Notes: a model not told the origin generated them from the letters alone. Numbered from the stretch's first letter, positions 1 through 9,452 are shown. The stretch: DNA of 42,069 nt from Sorangiineae bacterium NIC37A_2 (GCA_002085155.1 NASX01000029.1:20310-62378); one strand, 5' to 3'. Program-made: numbers and translations.

Positions 1-2
1 CC

Positions 3-383
3 GCTTGGATCGAGCCGCCATTTTTCTGCGACTACGGCTCGAACATCGAGCTCGGCGAGCGGGTCTTCTTCAACTTCAACTGCGTGGTGCTGGACGTTTG
101 CCTCGTCGAAATCGGAAGCTTCACGCTGTTTGGCCCCGCCGTGCAGATCTACACCGCGACGCATCCCATGAGCGCCGCCGAACGCCGACGCGGTCTCGAG
201 AGCGGGCGGCCCGTGATCATTGGCAGCGACGTCTGGGTCGGCGGCGGCGCCATCATCCTGCCCGGTGTGACCATCGGCGATCGCGCCGTGATTGGCGCGG
301 GAAGCGTCGTCACGAAGGACATTCCCGCGGGCGTCTTCGCCGCCGGAAGCCCATGCCAAGTCCTTCGAACGATCGACGAGTGA
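3..383 (+). CDS. Hexapeptide-repeat O-acetyltransferase, 3' part (maltose acetyltransferase/NodL-like)
   Basis: This is the C-terminal part of a left-handed beta-helix acyltransferase; the 5' end lies outside the window. The visible frame opens with AWIEPPFFCDYGSNIELG, followed by the sugar-acetyltransferase stretch NFNCVVLD and the turn YTATHPM, where the His is the catalytic base in the Maa/NodL family. Hexapeptide repeats follow (VIIGSDVWVGGGAIILPGVT, then IGDRAVIGAGSVV) and the usual ending VTKDIPAGVFAAGSPCQVLR. The family moves an acetyl group from acetyl-CoA to a sugar or similar hydroxyl in the cytoplasm. The exact substrate cannot be read from this fragment. An internal ATG at 168 is not a credible start, because the fold clearly extends upstream of it. 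Confidence 0.9.
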   Translation, partial: AWIEPPFFCDYGSNIELGERVFFNFNCVVLDVCLVEIGSFTLFGPAVQIYTATHPMSAAERRRGLESGRPVIIGSDVWVGGGAIILPGVTIGDRAVIGAGSVVTKDIPAGVFAAGSPCQVLRTIDE

Positions 384-631
384 CGTGCGCTCCGCCGAAA
401 TGGACGGGATTTTCCCTCTGGGCGGCGCGGCGATGGTGCGGTCCCCCGAGGCGGCGCGTGGAGGTGAAGGCTCGGCTGGGCCCGAGGTGGAGGTGATGGG
501 CCGGGGCCAAAACCTCACGCTTTGGGAGGAGGCGGTTTCTACGCTGCCGCGCTCGCAGAAGGCGGGGAAATTTGGCTCGGGATCAAGGGCCCTCTGGTCC
601 GGTCGGACGGGCGTGCTATTCGGCTCGCCCC
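384..631. other. Gene-poor spacer between the acetyltransferase and aspS
   Basis: I find no convincing gene here. The spacer carries a reverse-oriented copy of the dispersed 50 bp repeat at 462-512. The start of aspS may reach back to 572 if the upstream TTG is used. Confidence 0.5.
462..512 (-). repeat. Dispersed 50-51 bp repeat, copy A
   Basis: On the minus strand it begins TTTTGGCCCCGGCCCATCAC and ends CCGAGCCTTCACCT, with a variable middle of about a dozen bases. The same two blocks at the same distance occur at 15565, 23631 and 29304 on the plus strand. This copy is one base longer in its middle. It lies between the acetyltransferase stop and aspS. Confidence 0.8.
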
Positions 632-2545
632 GTGGCCCGTTTTATCGACGAACTCAAGCGTACTCATTCCTGTGGCGCGCTCCGCGCTTCGCATGCCGAT
701 CAAGAGGTCGTGCTCTTTGGCTGGGTGGCGAATCGCCGCGATCACGGGAACCTCGTCTTCGTCGATCTCCGCGACCGCGAAGGCGTGACTCAGATCGTCT
801 TTGACCCCGAGGCTTCGAAAGAGGCCCACGCGCTGGCTCAGGCCCTGCGCAGTGAGTGGGTCATTGGTATCCGCGGCAAGGTCAAGCTGCGCGGCGAACA
901 GTTCAGCCAGAAGGAGGGCAAAATGGTCAGCGCGCGGAACCCGAACCTCCCGACAGGCGAGATCGAAGTCGAGGTGCTCGAGCTCGGTGTCTTCAACAAG
1001 TCGGAGACCCCGCCCTTCGAGATCACCGATCGCTGCGATACCGGCGAAGAGGTCCGCCTCACCTATCGCTACCTCGATCTGCGGCGCGGGCCGCTCCAGG
1101 CCGCGCTCAAGGCTCGCCACACCATCGCCCAAGCGACGCGCAACTTCCTCTCGGATAACGGCTGCCTCGAGGTCGAGACGCCTTTCCTCGTGAAGTACAC
1201 GCCCGGCGGCGCCCGAAACTTCCTCGTGCCAAGCCGCGTGCACTCGGGGAAATTCTACGCGCTCGCGGAGAGCCCCCAGCTCTTCAAGCAGCTCCTCATG
1301 TGCGCCGGTTACGAGCGTTATTTCCAGATCGTTCGCTGCTTCCGCGACGAGGACAGCCGCCTCGATCGACAGCCCGAGTTCACCCAGATCGATATCGAGA
1401 TGAGCTTCATCAACCAAGATGATCTCTTCACGGTCATCGAAGGGCTCGTCGGCGCCATCTGGAAGGCGACCCTCGGGATCGATCTCGCGGAGCAGTATCC
1501 GGGTGGTCCCGATCATCCCGCCGGCTTCCCGAAGTTCCCGCGCATGCGCTTCGAGGATTCGATGCGCTACTACGGAAACGACAAGCCCGACCTGCGCTTC
1601 GACATGAAGCACACGGACATCACCGAGCTCGTCGTCGAGCACAAGGGCGGCGGCGTCCCCTTCTGGGAGCCGATCGCTCAGAAGTTCGCAGACGGAACGT
1701 ATCGCGCTGATCTGCCGGCGGAGATCGTCAAGGTGCTCGTCGTTCCGGCGAGCGCGAACCTGAGCCGGAAGGACGGCGACGAGCTCGAGAAGCTGGCGAA
1801 GAGCATGGGCGCGGGCGGACTGGCTCGGGCGAAGGTCGGAGCGGGTGGCGAGTGGACCCAGTCGCCGCTCAACAAGATGATGACCGTGGAGCTCCGCGAC
1901 GCGATCAACCGCGCTTCAGGGGCCCAGGAAGGCGACCTCATCATCTTCCAGAGCGGGAAGGCGCAGCTCGTCCACACCGTAATGGCAAATTTGCGGGTTT
2001 ATCTCGGCAAGCGCCTCGGGCTCATCCCGGAGGTCGGCCACGGCGGCAACTTCAACTTCCTCTGGGTCGTCGATCCGCCCCTCTTCGAGTACGACGAGGA
2101 GACGAAGAGCTGGGCCGCGGCGCACCACGCCTTCACCCGGCCCCACGATGACTGCGTCGATCTGATCGACAAAGATCCAGGCAAGGTCCTCTGTTACCGT
2201 TACGATCTCGTGCTCAACGGCTTCGAGATCGGCGGCGGCTCGATCCGTCTCCACGATCCGGCTGTCCAGGCGAAGGTCTTCGCCGCGCTCGGAATCGACG
2301 GCGACGAGGCTCGTCAGAAGTTCGGGTTCTTGCTCGATGCTCTGAAGTTCGGTGCCCCGCCCCACGGCGGCATCGCCCTCGGCATGGATCGGCTCGTCAT
2401 GTTGCTCACCGGCCGCGAGAGCTTGCGCGACGTGATCGCCTTCCCGAAGACACAAAAGGCTGTGGACTTGATGAGTGACGCGCCGACCGCCGTCACCAAT
2501 CAACAGCTGCGCGACCTTCACATTCGCACCGTCGAAGAGAGCTGA
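632..2545 (+). CDS. aspS: Aspartyl-tRNA synthetase (bacterial type)
   Basis: A class II synthetase that charges tRNA-Asp, and possibly tRNA-Asn, in the cytoplasm. From the GTG start it is 637 residues, near the usual ~590-600. The N-terminal OB fold shows THSCGALRASH and VVLFGWVANRRDHGNLVFVD. The catalytic core has TYRYLDLRR, FLVPSRVHSGKFYAL, and motif 2 around FRDEDSRLDRQPEFTQIDIE. A GAD insertion follows (about residues 300-420), then motif 3 GIALGMDRLVMLLTG. GTG 632 was chosen because homologues begin just before the THxCG stretch; a TTG at 572 would add 20 unlikely residues. The flipping loop reads TPGGARNF rather than the E. coli-like TPEGARDY. A perfect hairpin follows the gene. Confidence 0.95.
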   Translation: MARFIDELKRTHSCGALRASHADQEVVLFGWVANRRDHGNLVFVDLRDREGVTQIVFDPEASKEAHALAQALRSEWVIGIRGKVKLRGEQFSQKEGKMVSARNPNLPTGEIEVEVLELGVFNKSETPPFEITDRCDTGEEVRLTYRYLDLRRGPLQAALKARHTIAQATRNFLSDNGCLEVETPFLVKYTPGGARNFLVPSRVHSGKFYALAESPQLFKQLLMCAGYERYFQIVRCFRDEDSRLDRQPEFTQIDIEMSFINQDDLFTVIEGLVGAIWKATLGIDLAEQYPGGPDHPAGFPKFPRMRFEDSMRYYGNDKPDLRFDMKHTDITELVVEHKGGGVPFWEPIAQKFADGTYRADLPAEIVKVLVVPASANLSRKDGDELEKLAKSMGAGGLARAKVGAGGEWTQSPLNKMMTVELRDAINRASGAQEGDLIIFQSGKAQLVHTVMANLRVYLGKRLGLIPEVGHGGNFNFLWVVDPPLFEYDEETKSWAAAHHAFTRPHDDCVDLIDKDPGKVLCYRYDLVLNGFEIGGGSIRLHDPAVQAKVFAALGIDGDEARQKFGFLLDALKFGAPPHGGIALGMDRLVMLLTGRESLRDVIAFPKTQKAVDLMSDAPTAVTNQQLRDLHIRTVEES

Positions 2546-2595
2546 GAGGCTCCCGGAAGTAATTTTCCGGCAGCTTTGGAAGAAAGGGCTTTCAG

Positions 2596-2626
2596 ACAAC
2601 CCATCGCAGCTTTTGCGATGGGTTGT
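2596..2626 (+). terminator. Perfect 13-bp hairpin after aspS
   Basis: The left arm ACAACCCATCGCA (2596-2608) pairs without mismatch with 2614-2626 across a 5-nt loop. It lies 50 nt after the aspS stop and 42 nt before the TPR gene start. No T-run follows, so it may be a weak or factor-assisted terminator, an attenuator or an RNA end protector. A smaller 6-bp inverted repeat (CCGGAA/TTCCGG) sits at 2553-2570. Confidence 0.55.
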
Positions 2627-2667
2627 GGTTCGCCTGGGCCAAGTCGTGAGTTAGGCTCGCGTGCAGT

Positions 2668-5600
2668 ATGGCTGAACCTAACAAGCCGACGCGCGGCGGG
2701 CGCGCGTCGCGCTCGAAGAACGCGAAGACGAAGCAAAACGCGGACAAGCGTCCCGAGACGACGTCCCTCGCTGATCTCGAGTCAGCTCCTCATCAAGGGG
2801 AGCTCCGCGGCGTTCCTAAGTCGAGCCCGCCCCCGCGCCTCGGCCCCGGCGCCCCGACGCGCGCTTCGTCTGCGCCGCCCCCTCCGCCTCACCGAGTCTC
2901 CCCGTCGAGCCCTCCGCCCGCCGAGTCCGTCGTGGCGCGGTCTTCGTCGAGCCCTCCGCCGCCGCCTCGCGCGAGTGAGAGCAGGGCGATCCAAGGTGGC
3001 GCTCCCGACAGTGAGCCTTCTGTGAACGGCGCGCCGAACCGGCCGGCCCCGATACAGGTCAAGCTGACCCCTCCGCCTCCGCCGACCCGCGTCTCGGCCG
3101 GCCCTCCCCCGCCCCCGAAGCGCCCGACGGCCGGCCCCTCCGCGCGCCCCTCGGCCCTCGTTCCTCCGCCCCCGCCCAGCGGAAAAGGCGGCCTTTCGGT
3201 GCCGGTTCCTCCGCCTGCTCGCGTTCCCCCGCCGCCGCCTCTGCCTTCGATGCAGGCGCGCGCCGCTTCCGATACCGAACCGGCGCCTGTGCCCCCCGCG
3301 CCGCCTGCACCTCCCGCGCCCCTCGCCGCGCGAGCGGAGCCGCCTGCACCTCCCGCGCCGCCCGCGCCCCCCGCCGCGCGAGCGGAGCCGCCTGCACCTC
3401 CCGCGCCGCCCGCCGCGGCACAGGCGCTCGCGCGCCCCGAGCCTCCGCCGCTCCCCTCGACCAGTGCGCCCGTCCCACGCTCCGAACCCCCTCCGTCCAA
3501 GAGCGGCTCGGCCTTCGTCCGCCCTTCAGCGCCCACACCACCGCCCGAAGGTGTGCAGGCCTTCGTGCGCCCCTCAGCGCCCACGCCCTCTCCGGCTGAC
3601 GTGCAGGAGTTCCTGCACTCGGCGACTCCGCCCCCCGCCGAAGCGCAGCCTCTCGCACGTCCCGCTCCGCCTCCACTGCCCGAGGTACAGAACGTCGCGC
3701 GACCGGAGCCCCTCGCGCGGCCCGCCGCCGCCCTCGACTCGGGAGGAGTCGCTCCCGGCGCGACGCCCTCAGTCACCGACATCGACCTCATCACCGCCGT
3801 CCAGAACCCGATTCCGGTTCCGCCTCCCGCGCCCCGAGGCGCCACTCTCGATGCCCCGCCGCCGCCGAAGGCCCGCGTCTCGACGCACCCGAGAGCTCCA
3901 GAGCTCGAACGAGCCGAGGCGGCCGCTCGCGATCTCCTCACGCACATCGAAGCCCAGGTCGCCGTGGAGAAAGATCCTTTGCGGCTCGGGCGACTGCACT
4001 TTGAGTGGGGCCGGCTCCTCGAGGTTCCGCTCTTCGATTTTGTCGGCGCGCGCTCTCACTATCAAAAAGCCTTCGAGCTCATTCCAGCCCACGACGGAGT
4101 CATCGAGGCACTCGTCCGCGTGGCCTCACTCGGGGGCGATCCCGCTCTCACCCTTCGCTACCTCGAAAGCGCCATCAAAAATACGAGGCTCCCGGCCGAG
4201 CGCGCCGCGAAGCTCCTCGAAAAGGGTCAGCTGCTCGAGGATCGGATGGGCAGGGCCGAGGAGGCGCGCCGCGCCTACGAGCTCGCAAGCGAGCTCGCGC
4301 CGCACGACGCCGGAGTCCTGCGCGCTCTCGCGCGCCGTTTGCGCTCTGAAAAGGCCTGGGAAGAGCTCGATGGGCTCCTCTCGAGTCAGGTCGAGCTCGC
4401 CGGAGCAGATCCGTTCCTGCGCGCCGCTCGGCTCGCGCGCCGCGCTCGCCTCGCTGAGGTGAAGCGACAGAACCGAAGCCTCGCTGCCGAGCTCTACGAG
4501 CTCTCCTTCCAAGCAGCGCCCGACGCCTCCGCCGCTCTCGCGCACCTCGAGCGGCTCCACGCGATCGAAGACCACCCCGCGGCCCTTGCTCAGACCCTGT
4601 CGCGCAAGACAGGCCTGATTGGCGATCCTGCGGCGCGCGCCGCCGCTCTCGAGTGGCGCGCGTCGATCGAAGGAGACGACCTCGGCGATCCGGAGGCCGC
4701 GCTGCAGAGCCTCGAGCTCGCGATCCAGGTCGCGCCCGGTGATCGGGAGCTCTTGCGCCGGCTCGCCGACCAGTATCTCCGCGCCGGCCGCGTCACTGAG
4801 GCTCTTTCGGCGCTCGAGCGTCTCGACGCTCTTCTTACGGATCCGAGGGAGCAGTGCGCGGTTCGGCTCCGCGCCGCGCGGCTCGTCGAACAAGAGCTCA
4901 AAGATCAGCGCCTCGCCGTCACCTGGTACGAACGCGCTCGCAGCGCGCAGCCCGAGAGCGCTGCAGCCAATCTTCCGCTCGTTCGTCTCTACAAGCAGGT
5001 CGGCGCTTATGGCCCCCTCGTCGAAGTCTTGCTCGGCGAAGAGAACGTCTCGACGGATCCGGCGCGGCGCGCCGCGCTCCTCCACGAAGTCGCCGAGATC
5101 TACGAGACGCGCCTCGGCTCCGCTCAAGAAGCGCGCACCTACCACGCGCGCGCTCTCGCGGTTCTTCCGGGCTACGCCCCGAGCGAACGCGCCCTCGCGC
5201 GGCTCTACGCCGACGCGCGCATGACACCTGAGCTCATCGAGCTCTACGAGCGCGCCGCCGAACAGACGAGCGACCAGGGCATCCGCCACCGCTATCTCTT
5301 CAAGATCGCCTCGCTCTACGAAGATTGGCTCGGCGAACATCAGAAGGCCCTGCTCACCTACAAGCGCATCTTGTCCGACGCGCCGACGAACTCCGGAGCT
5401 CTCTTCGGAGCCCAGACGGCGGCCGAGCGAGCAGGCGACTACCCCGCGCTCATTCTGCTGCTCCAAACGGAGGCAGAGCAGTCGGGCGAGCTCGCCCAGA
5501 AGACAGCCCTGCTCCTGCGCGCCGCTGACACGGCGCGGGACAAACTCGGCGACCTCGGTCAGGCTCAAGTCCTCTACGAGCGCGTGCTCGCGGTCGACTC

Positions 5601-8600
5601 GAGATCGCGTCCGGCCATCTCAGGTCTCGTGCGGGTGTTCGAGGCGGGCGGGCGAACGGAGGAGATGCTCGAAGCGCGCAGGCGCGAGGTCGAGCTCGTC
5701 ACGGATAGCGCCATCAAGGCTCAGATCCTGTTCGAGATCGCGGACGTCTTCGAAACTCAGGTCGGCTCGCTCGATCGCGCCGTCGCGCACCTCAAGCGCG
5801 CCGTCGCCGCCGATCGGAATCATTTCGCGGCCCGCGAGCGGCTCGCCGAGCTCTTGTCGCGCACCGGACAGTTCGAAGATCTCGCGAAACACCTCGCAGA
5901 CGACGCCGCGCGCGTCACCGAACCGGACCTCAAGGCGAGCCTCCTCTCGCGGCTCGGTCGACTCTACGAAAATGTCCTCAATCGCCCCGAGGAAGCGCTC
6001 GCTTCTTACACAGAAGCAGCTCGCCTCAAGCCCACCTTGCGCACGGCGGTCGACGGTGAGCTTCGGCTGCTCGCCAAACTCGGCAAGCTCAAGGAGTTCG
6101 CGGAAGGGCTCGCGCGCGACGCGAAACTGACCGTCGAGCCGCGCATCACCCTCTGGGAGTCGCTGATGGCCGGTGAGGTCTTGTGTGACGAGCTCGGGGA
6201 CGCTTCGAAGGCCGTCGAACCCGTCGAACAGCTGCTCGAGCGCTTCCCGCGTCATCCGCTCGCTCTCTTGATGCTCGAAGAGGCCTACGCCGAGCTCGGT
6301 CAGACGGACTCTTTGCGCCGCGTCCTCCACGAACAGATCGCTCAGTTCGGGCCTGCTGAACAAGTCGGCGCGCTCCGTGAGCTCCTGCGCCTCGCCCCCG
6401 AGGAGCAGAAGATGCACTACGTGAGCGCTCTGCTCGATCGTCAGCCCGCCGATCGCTCAGGGCTCCTCCACAAGGAGCGCGCGGCTCTGCTCGATCGCGA
6501 CCTGTCAGCCCTGGCTCAGGCGGACTCGGTTCTCGCTGACGGCAGCGGTCAGCCTCTCGCAGCCGCACAACATCGAGTCCGGCTCGGCGAGTTCCTCGAA
6601 CACCACGATCCGGCTCAAGCGCTCGCCGCCTTCCGCTCCGCTCTCGAGCTCGATCCGGAGAGCTTCGGTGCGGCGCGCGGTTACGGTCGCGTCGCGGAAA
6701 GACTCGGCGACGCCGGTCTCCTCACCGAGGCAGCCGACCTCGAAGCCCGGGTCACCGGTGACAAGAAGCGCGCCTCCTGGCTGCTCGTGCGAGCGGCGAA
6801 GGCGCTCGAGGAGCGCGGCCAGGTCACCCAAAGCGTCGCGTTGCTCGAGCGCGCCCTCGAACAGAACCCGAACGATCGGGACGCGGCGGATCATCTCGGC
6901 TATTTCCTCGCGCGCATCGGCGATCCGGGACGCCTCGTCACGAGCCTCTCCGCCGCGGCTCAGGCGGCGACGGACCCCGAGGCGATTGTCTCCCACTGGA
7001 TGACCGTCGCTCGCGTCTACGAGGAACATCACCAAAACCGCGGTGCAGCCATCGCGGCGCTCACTCGCATCGAGAAGCTCATGCCCGATCATCTGGGCGG
7101 AGTCATTGCGCTCGGTGAGCTCTACCTGCGCGATCGTCAGTTTGCGCCCGCCGCTCAAAAGCTCGAGCGGGCCATCGCGCTCACCACCGATCGCGAAGAT
7201 CGCATCCGCCTCGAGGTCGAGCTCGCTGGACTTTACCTCGAACACCTCGGAAGAAAGGCGGACGCACGCAGACTGCTCGACGCCGTCCTCAAGCGCGACC
7301 CGCACCATCGCGGAGCGCTGCAGCGCCTGCTGGCGCTCCAGATCGAGAGTCGCGATCCCGGGGCCTACGATACGGCGCAGAAATGGGTCGAAATCGCAGA
7401 AGGCAACGAGCGTGTGGTGGCGCTCACGCAGTTCGGTCGCCTCGAGCGCGACCGAGGTCGCCCCGCCGAAGCGCGCGACGTGTTCTTGTCGGCGCTCGCC
7501 CTCGCAGGCGCGAGCCCCGAAGGTCCTCTCGGCGATCTCTATGGCCTCATCACCAGCCGCGACGAAGGGGAACTCCGGCGTATGGCGAGCGCTCTCTCGG
7601 CGCACGCTCGTTCCCCCCAGTTCGCACCCAAAGACCGGGCGGAGAGCGCCTACCAGGCTGGCTTGATTTGGCTCGACCGCGTCGGCGACCTCGTGAGCGC
7701 GGAGCGGTCCTTCGAAGAGTGTCTCGCCCTCGATCGAGGACACGTCCTCGCCCGAGAGGCCCTCGTGACGACATCTGAACGAGCTCACAACCTCCCGAGC
7801 GCGACGCTCCGCTGCCAAGAACTCGTCCAAACGGACAGCTTGCGCAAAGAGAGCTGGCTCCTTTTGCGGAGGCTCTTTTTGGAGACCGGTCGCTCCTCCG
7901 AGAGTGTCCTCACCCAAGGCCCGCTCGCTCTCCTCGGAGCCGCAAGTGAGGCAGACATGGCCGAGTGGTCCCGGCGTATTGCCCGCCCCGCGCTCGTCGC
8001 GCCGGGCTCCGCTCGCGATGCTCTCACCACGGTCATGGATCCGATTGTCGAGCAGGGCGGCGAAGCCCTCTGGCTCCTCAATCAGCTCTCCGGACTCGGC
8101 CCGAAGGTGTTCCGCGGCGGACTCGAGGCCGCCGGTCTCTCGAGCCGCGACCGCATCGGACCGAAGACGGGTCATCCCCTGCGAGCGCCTCTCGACAAGG
8201 TGATGCGCGCGTTTGGTTTGACCGAGCTCGACCTCTACCCCGAACAGAGCAACTCGATCACGCCGCGCCTGGTACTGACCGATCCTCTCGGCATCATCGT
8301 TCCGATGGGACTATTGAACCTCCGCGACGCCGATCAGGTGTTTTTGCTCGGAGAGCTCGTCGCTGGCGTCTCTCTCGGCATCCCGCTCGCCTTTGCGCTC
8401 TCGGAGGACGAAGTGCTCCGGACCTTGGTCGCTGCGGCGCGCCAGCTCGATCCGTCCTATCTCCTGCCGGGCGTCACTCCAGGACCGGAGCTCGACGAAC
8501 TCACGCGGCGCGTGAAAAAAGCTCCCTCTTGGCTCTCCAAAGGACGCTTCGAGGATCGGGTGCGCTCCTTCTTGCGCGAGCCGGGTCCGGACGCGCGGCT

Positions 8601-8805
8601 CCTGCTGCGGTCGGTGAGGCGCAGCGCGCGCCTGGCGGCGCTCCTGCTCGCCGACGATCTCTCGCCGATTGAGTTGCTCCACCAGAGCGGCGGAGCAGCC
8701 CTCCGCGTAGCGAGCTCCGATGTCGAAGCTGTCACTCGGGACCTTCTCGCCGACTGGGTGAGCGCCCGCGCCAGTGACGCGCGTCGCCGCATGGGTCTCA
8801 TCTGA
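2668..8805 (+). CDS. Giant tetratricopeptide-repeat protein with proline-rich N-terminal region
   Basis: A 2045-residue protein with no signal peptide. Residues 1-45 are basic and polar. About residues 50-400 are low-complexity Pro/Ala/Ser, with runs such as PPPPP and the repeated block AEPPAPPAPPAPPAARAEPP. From about residue 410 to 1730 there is a long alpha-solenoid of TPR-like units, recognisable by repeated A..LY.....A...Y..AL..DP patterns (for example HRYLFKIASLYEDWLGEHQ and LGRLYENVLNRPEEALASY). The last ~300 residues (from about LALLGAASEADMAEW) lack the TPR periodicity and look like a separate globular domain. Such solenoids are protein-protein scaffolds; no catalytic motif was seen. 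The ATG at 2668 precedes MAEPNKPTRGGRASR. The true cargo or partner is unknown. Confidence 0.85.
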   Translation: MAEPNKPTRGGRASRSKNAKTKQNADKRPETTSLADLESAPHQGELRGVPKSSPPPRLGPGAPTRASSAPPPPPHRVSPSSPPPAESVVARSSSSPPPPPRASESRAIQGGAPDSEPSVNGAPNRPAPIQVKLTPPPPPTRVSAGPPPPPKRPTAGPSARPSALVPPPPPSGKGGLSVPVPPPARVPPPPPLPSMQARAASDTEPAPVPPAPPAPPAPLAARAEPPAPPAPPAPPAARAEPPAPPAPPAAAQALARPEPPPLPSTSAPVPRSEPPPSKSGSAFVRPSAPTPPPEGVQAFVRPSAPTPSPADVQEFLHSATPPPAEAQPLARPAPPPLPEVQNVARPEPLARPAAALDSGGVAPGATPSVTDIDLITAVQNPIPVPPPAPRGATLDAPPPPKARVSTHPRAPELERAEAAARDLLTHIEAQVAVEKDPLRLGRLHFEWGRLLEVPLFDFVGARSHYQKAFELIPAHDGVIEALVRVASLGGDPALTLRYLESAIKNTRLPAERAAKLLEKGQLLEDRMGRAEEARRAYELASELAPHDAGVLRALARRLRSEKAWEELDGLLSSQVELAGADPFLRAARLARRARLAEVKRQNRSLAAELYELSFQAAPDASAALAHLERLHAIEDHPAALAQTLSRKTGLIGDPAARAAALEWRASIEGDDLGDPEAALQSLELAIQVAPGDRELLRRLADQYLRAGRVTEALSALERLDALLTDPREQCAVRLRAARLVEQELKDQRLAVTWYERARSAQPESAAANLPLVRLYKQVGAYGPLVEVLLGEENVSTDPARRAALLHEVAEIYETRLGSAQEARTYHARALAVLPGYAPSERALARLYADARMTPELIELYERAAEQTSDQGIRHRYLFKIASLYEDWLGEHQKALLTYKRILSDAPTNSGALFGAQTAAERAGDYPALILLLQTEAEQSGELAQKTALLLRAADTARDKLGDLGQAQVLYERVLAVDSRSRPAISGLVRVFEAGGRTEEMLEARRREVELVTDSAIKAQILFEIADVFETQVGSLDRAVAHLKRAVAADRNHFAARERLAELLSRTGQFEDLAKHLADDAARVTEPDLKASLLSRLGRLYENVLNRPEEALASYTEAARLKPTLRTAVDGELRLLAKLGKLKEFAEGLARDAKLTVEPRITLWESLMAGEVLCDELGDASKAVEPVEQLLERFPRHPLALLMLEEAYAELGQTDSLRRVLHEQIAQFGPAEQVGALRELLRLAPEEQKMHYVSALLDRQPADRSGLLHKERAALLDRDLSALAQADSVLADGSGQPLAAAQHRVRLGEFLEHHDPAQALAAFRSALELDPESFGAARGYGRVAERLGDAGLLTEAADLEARVTGDKKRASWLLVRAAKALEERGQVTQSVALLERALEQNPNDRDAADHLGYFLARIGDPGRLVTSLSAAAQAATDPEAIVSHWMTVARVYEEHHQNRGAAIAALTRIEKLMPDHLGGVIALGELYLRDRQFAPAAQKLERAIALTTDREDRIRLEVELAGLYLEHLGRKADARRLLDAVLKRDPHHRGALQRLLALQIESRDPGAYDTAQKWVEIAEGNERVVALTQFGRLERDRGRPAEARDVFLSALALAGASPEGPLGDLYGLITSRDEGELRRMASALSAHARSPQFAPKDRAESAYQAGLIWLDRVGDLVSAERSFEECLALDRGHVLAREALVTTSERAHNLPSATLRCQELVQTDSLRKESWLLLRRLFLETGRSSESVLTQGPLALLGAASEADMAEWSRRIARPALVAPGSARDALTTVMDPIVEQGGEALWLLNQLSGLGPKVFRGGLEAAGLSSRDRIGPKTGHPLRAPLDKVMRAFGLTELDLYPEQSNSITPRLVLTDPLGIIVPMGLLNLRDADQVFLLGELVAGVSLGIPLAFALSEDEVLRTLVAAARQLDPSYLLPGVTPGPELDELTRRVKKAPSWLSKGRFEDRVRSFLREPGPDARLLLRSVRRSARLAALLLADDLSPIELLHQSGGAALRVASSDVEAVTRDLLADWVSARASDARRRMGLI

Positions 8806-8870
8806 TCGGGGGCGGGCACCGGGTACGCTCGGGAGCGCGCGCGTTCCCGAGCGGGAGCGGGCACGACCGG

Positions 8871-8963
8871 GAGCGGGGCGGGCGCGTTCGGGCGAGCGGC
8901 GGGCGCGTTCGGGAGTGGGGCGGGCGCGTTCGGGCGCGCGGCGGGCGCGTTCGGGCGAGCGCG
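8871..8963. repeat. 21-bp minisatellite between the TPR gene and arfB
   Basis: The 13-mer GGGCGCGTTCGGG occurs at 8880, 8901, 8922 and 8943, an exact 21-bp period, with degenerate flanking copies on both sides. It lies between the stop codons of two convergent genes. A 21-bp period equals seven codons, but no gene start or signal supports translation. Confidence 0.75.
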
Positions 8964-9003
8964 GCGGGCGAGCGCGGCGGCGAAACGATTGCGGCGCGTC
9001 CGA

Positions 9004-9429
9004 TCAGTCGGTCGGCGCGCGCCGCATCTTCTTGATCTCGCTTCGCCGATCTTTGGCCGCGAGGCGTCTCTCTCGAGAGGCGCGCGTCGGCTTCGTCTCT
9101 ACGCGCCGGCGAGGAGGAAAACGGATCTCGGCGAGGAGGGCGCCCAGCCGCACGAGGACGCGCTCGCGATTCATTTCCTGAGAGCGCGTCTCGTCCGCTG
9201 AGAGCACGAGCTCTCCGCTCTTCGTCACATAGCCGGAGAACTTCTCCCGGAGCCGGTTCTTCTGGCCCACGGTCAGAGCCTGACTCGTCTCGAACGCAAA
9301 GCGCAGGACAACCTTCGTCGAGACCTTGTTGACGTTCTGGCCGCCGGGACCGCTCGAGCGCACTGCGCTGAGCTCAATCTCCGACTCAGGGATCGAGATG
9401 CCTCCTAGCAAATAGCTCGCGCCGACCAT
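9004..9429 (-). CDS. arfB: Alternative ribosome-rescue factor B (GGQ peptidyl-tRNA hydrolase)
   Basis: A small class I release-factor-like protein that frees peptides from stalled ribosomes on truncated mRNA. The 141 residues match the family length (~140). The catalytic loop reads SSGPGGQNVNKVSTKV, with the GGQ that contacts the peptidyl-transferase centre. The C-terminus is the expected strongly basic tail (RRRVETKPTRASRERRL to the end) that enters the empty mRNA channel. The ATG at 9429 gives MVGASYLLGGISIPESEI, a normal start for the fold. It is convergent with the TPR gene and has a lipoprotein gene upstream on the same strand (24 bases between). Confidence 0.93.
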   Translation of the reverse strand: MVGASYLLGGISIPESEIELSAVRSSGPGGQNVNKVSTKVVLRFAFETSQALTVGQKNRLREKFSGYVTKSGELVLSADETRSQEMNRERVLVRLGALLAEIRFPPRRRVETKPTRASRERRLAAKDRRSEIKKMRRAPTD

Positions 9430-9452
9430 CGCGGGCGGAGGTCTAGCGCACC

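Noticed and set aside
8774-9181. Frame with seven-residue repeats (GRARSGE)
   Set aside because: It is a translation of the 21-bp minisatellite that runs into arfB antisense.
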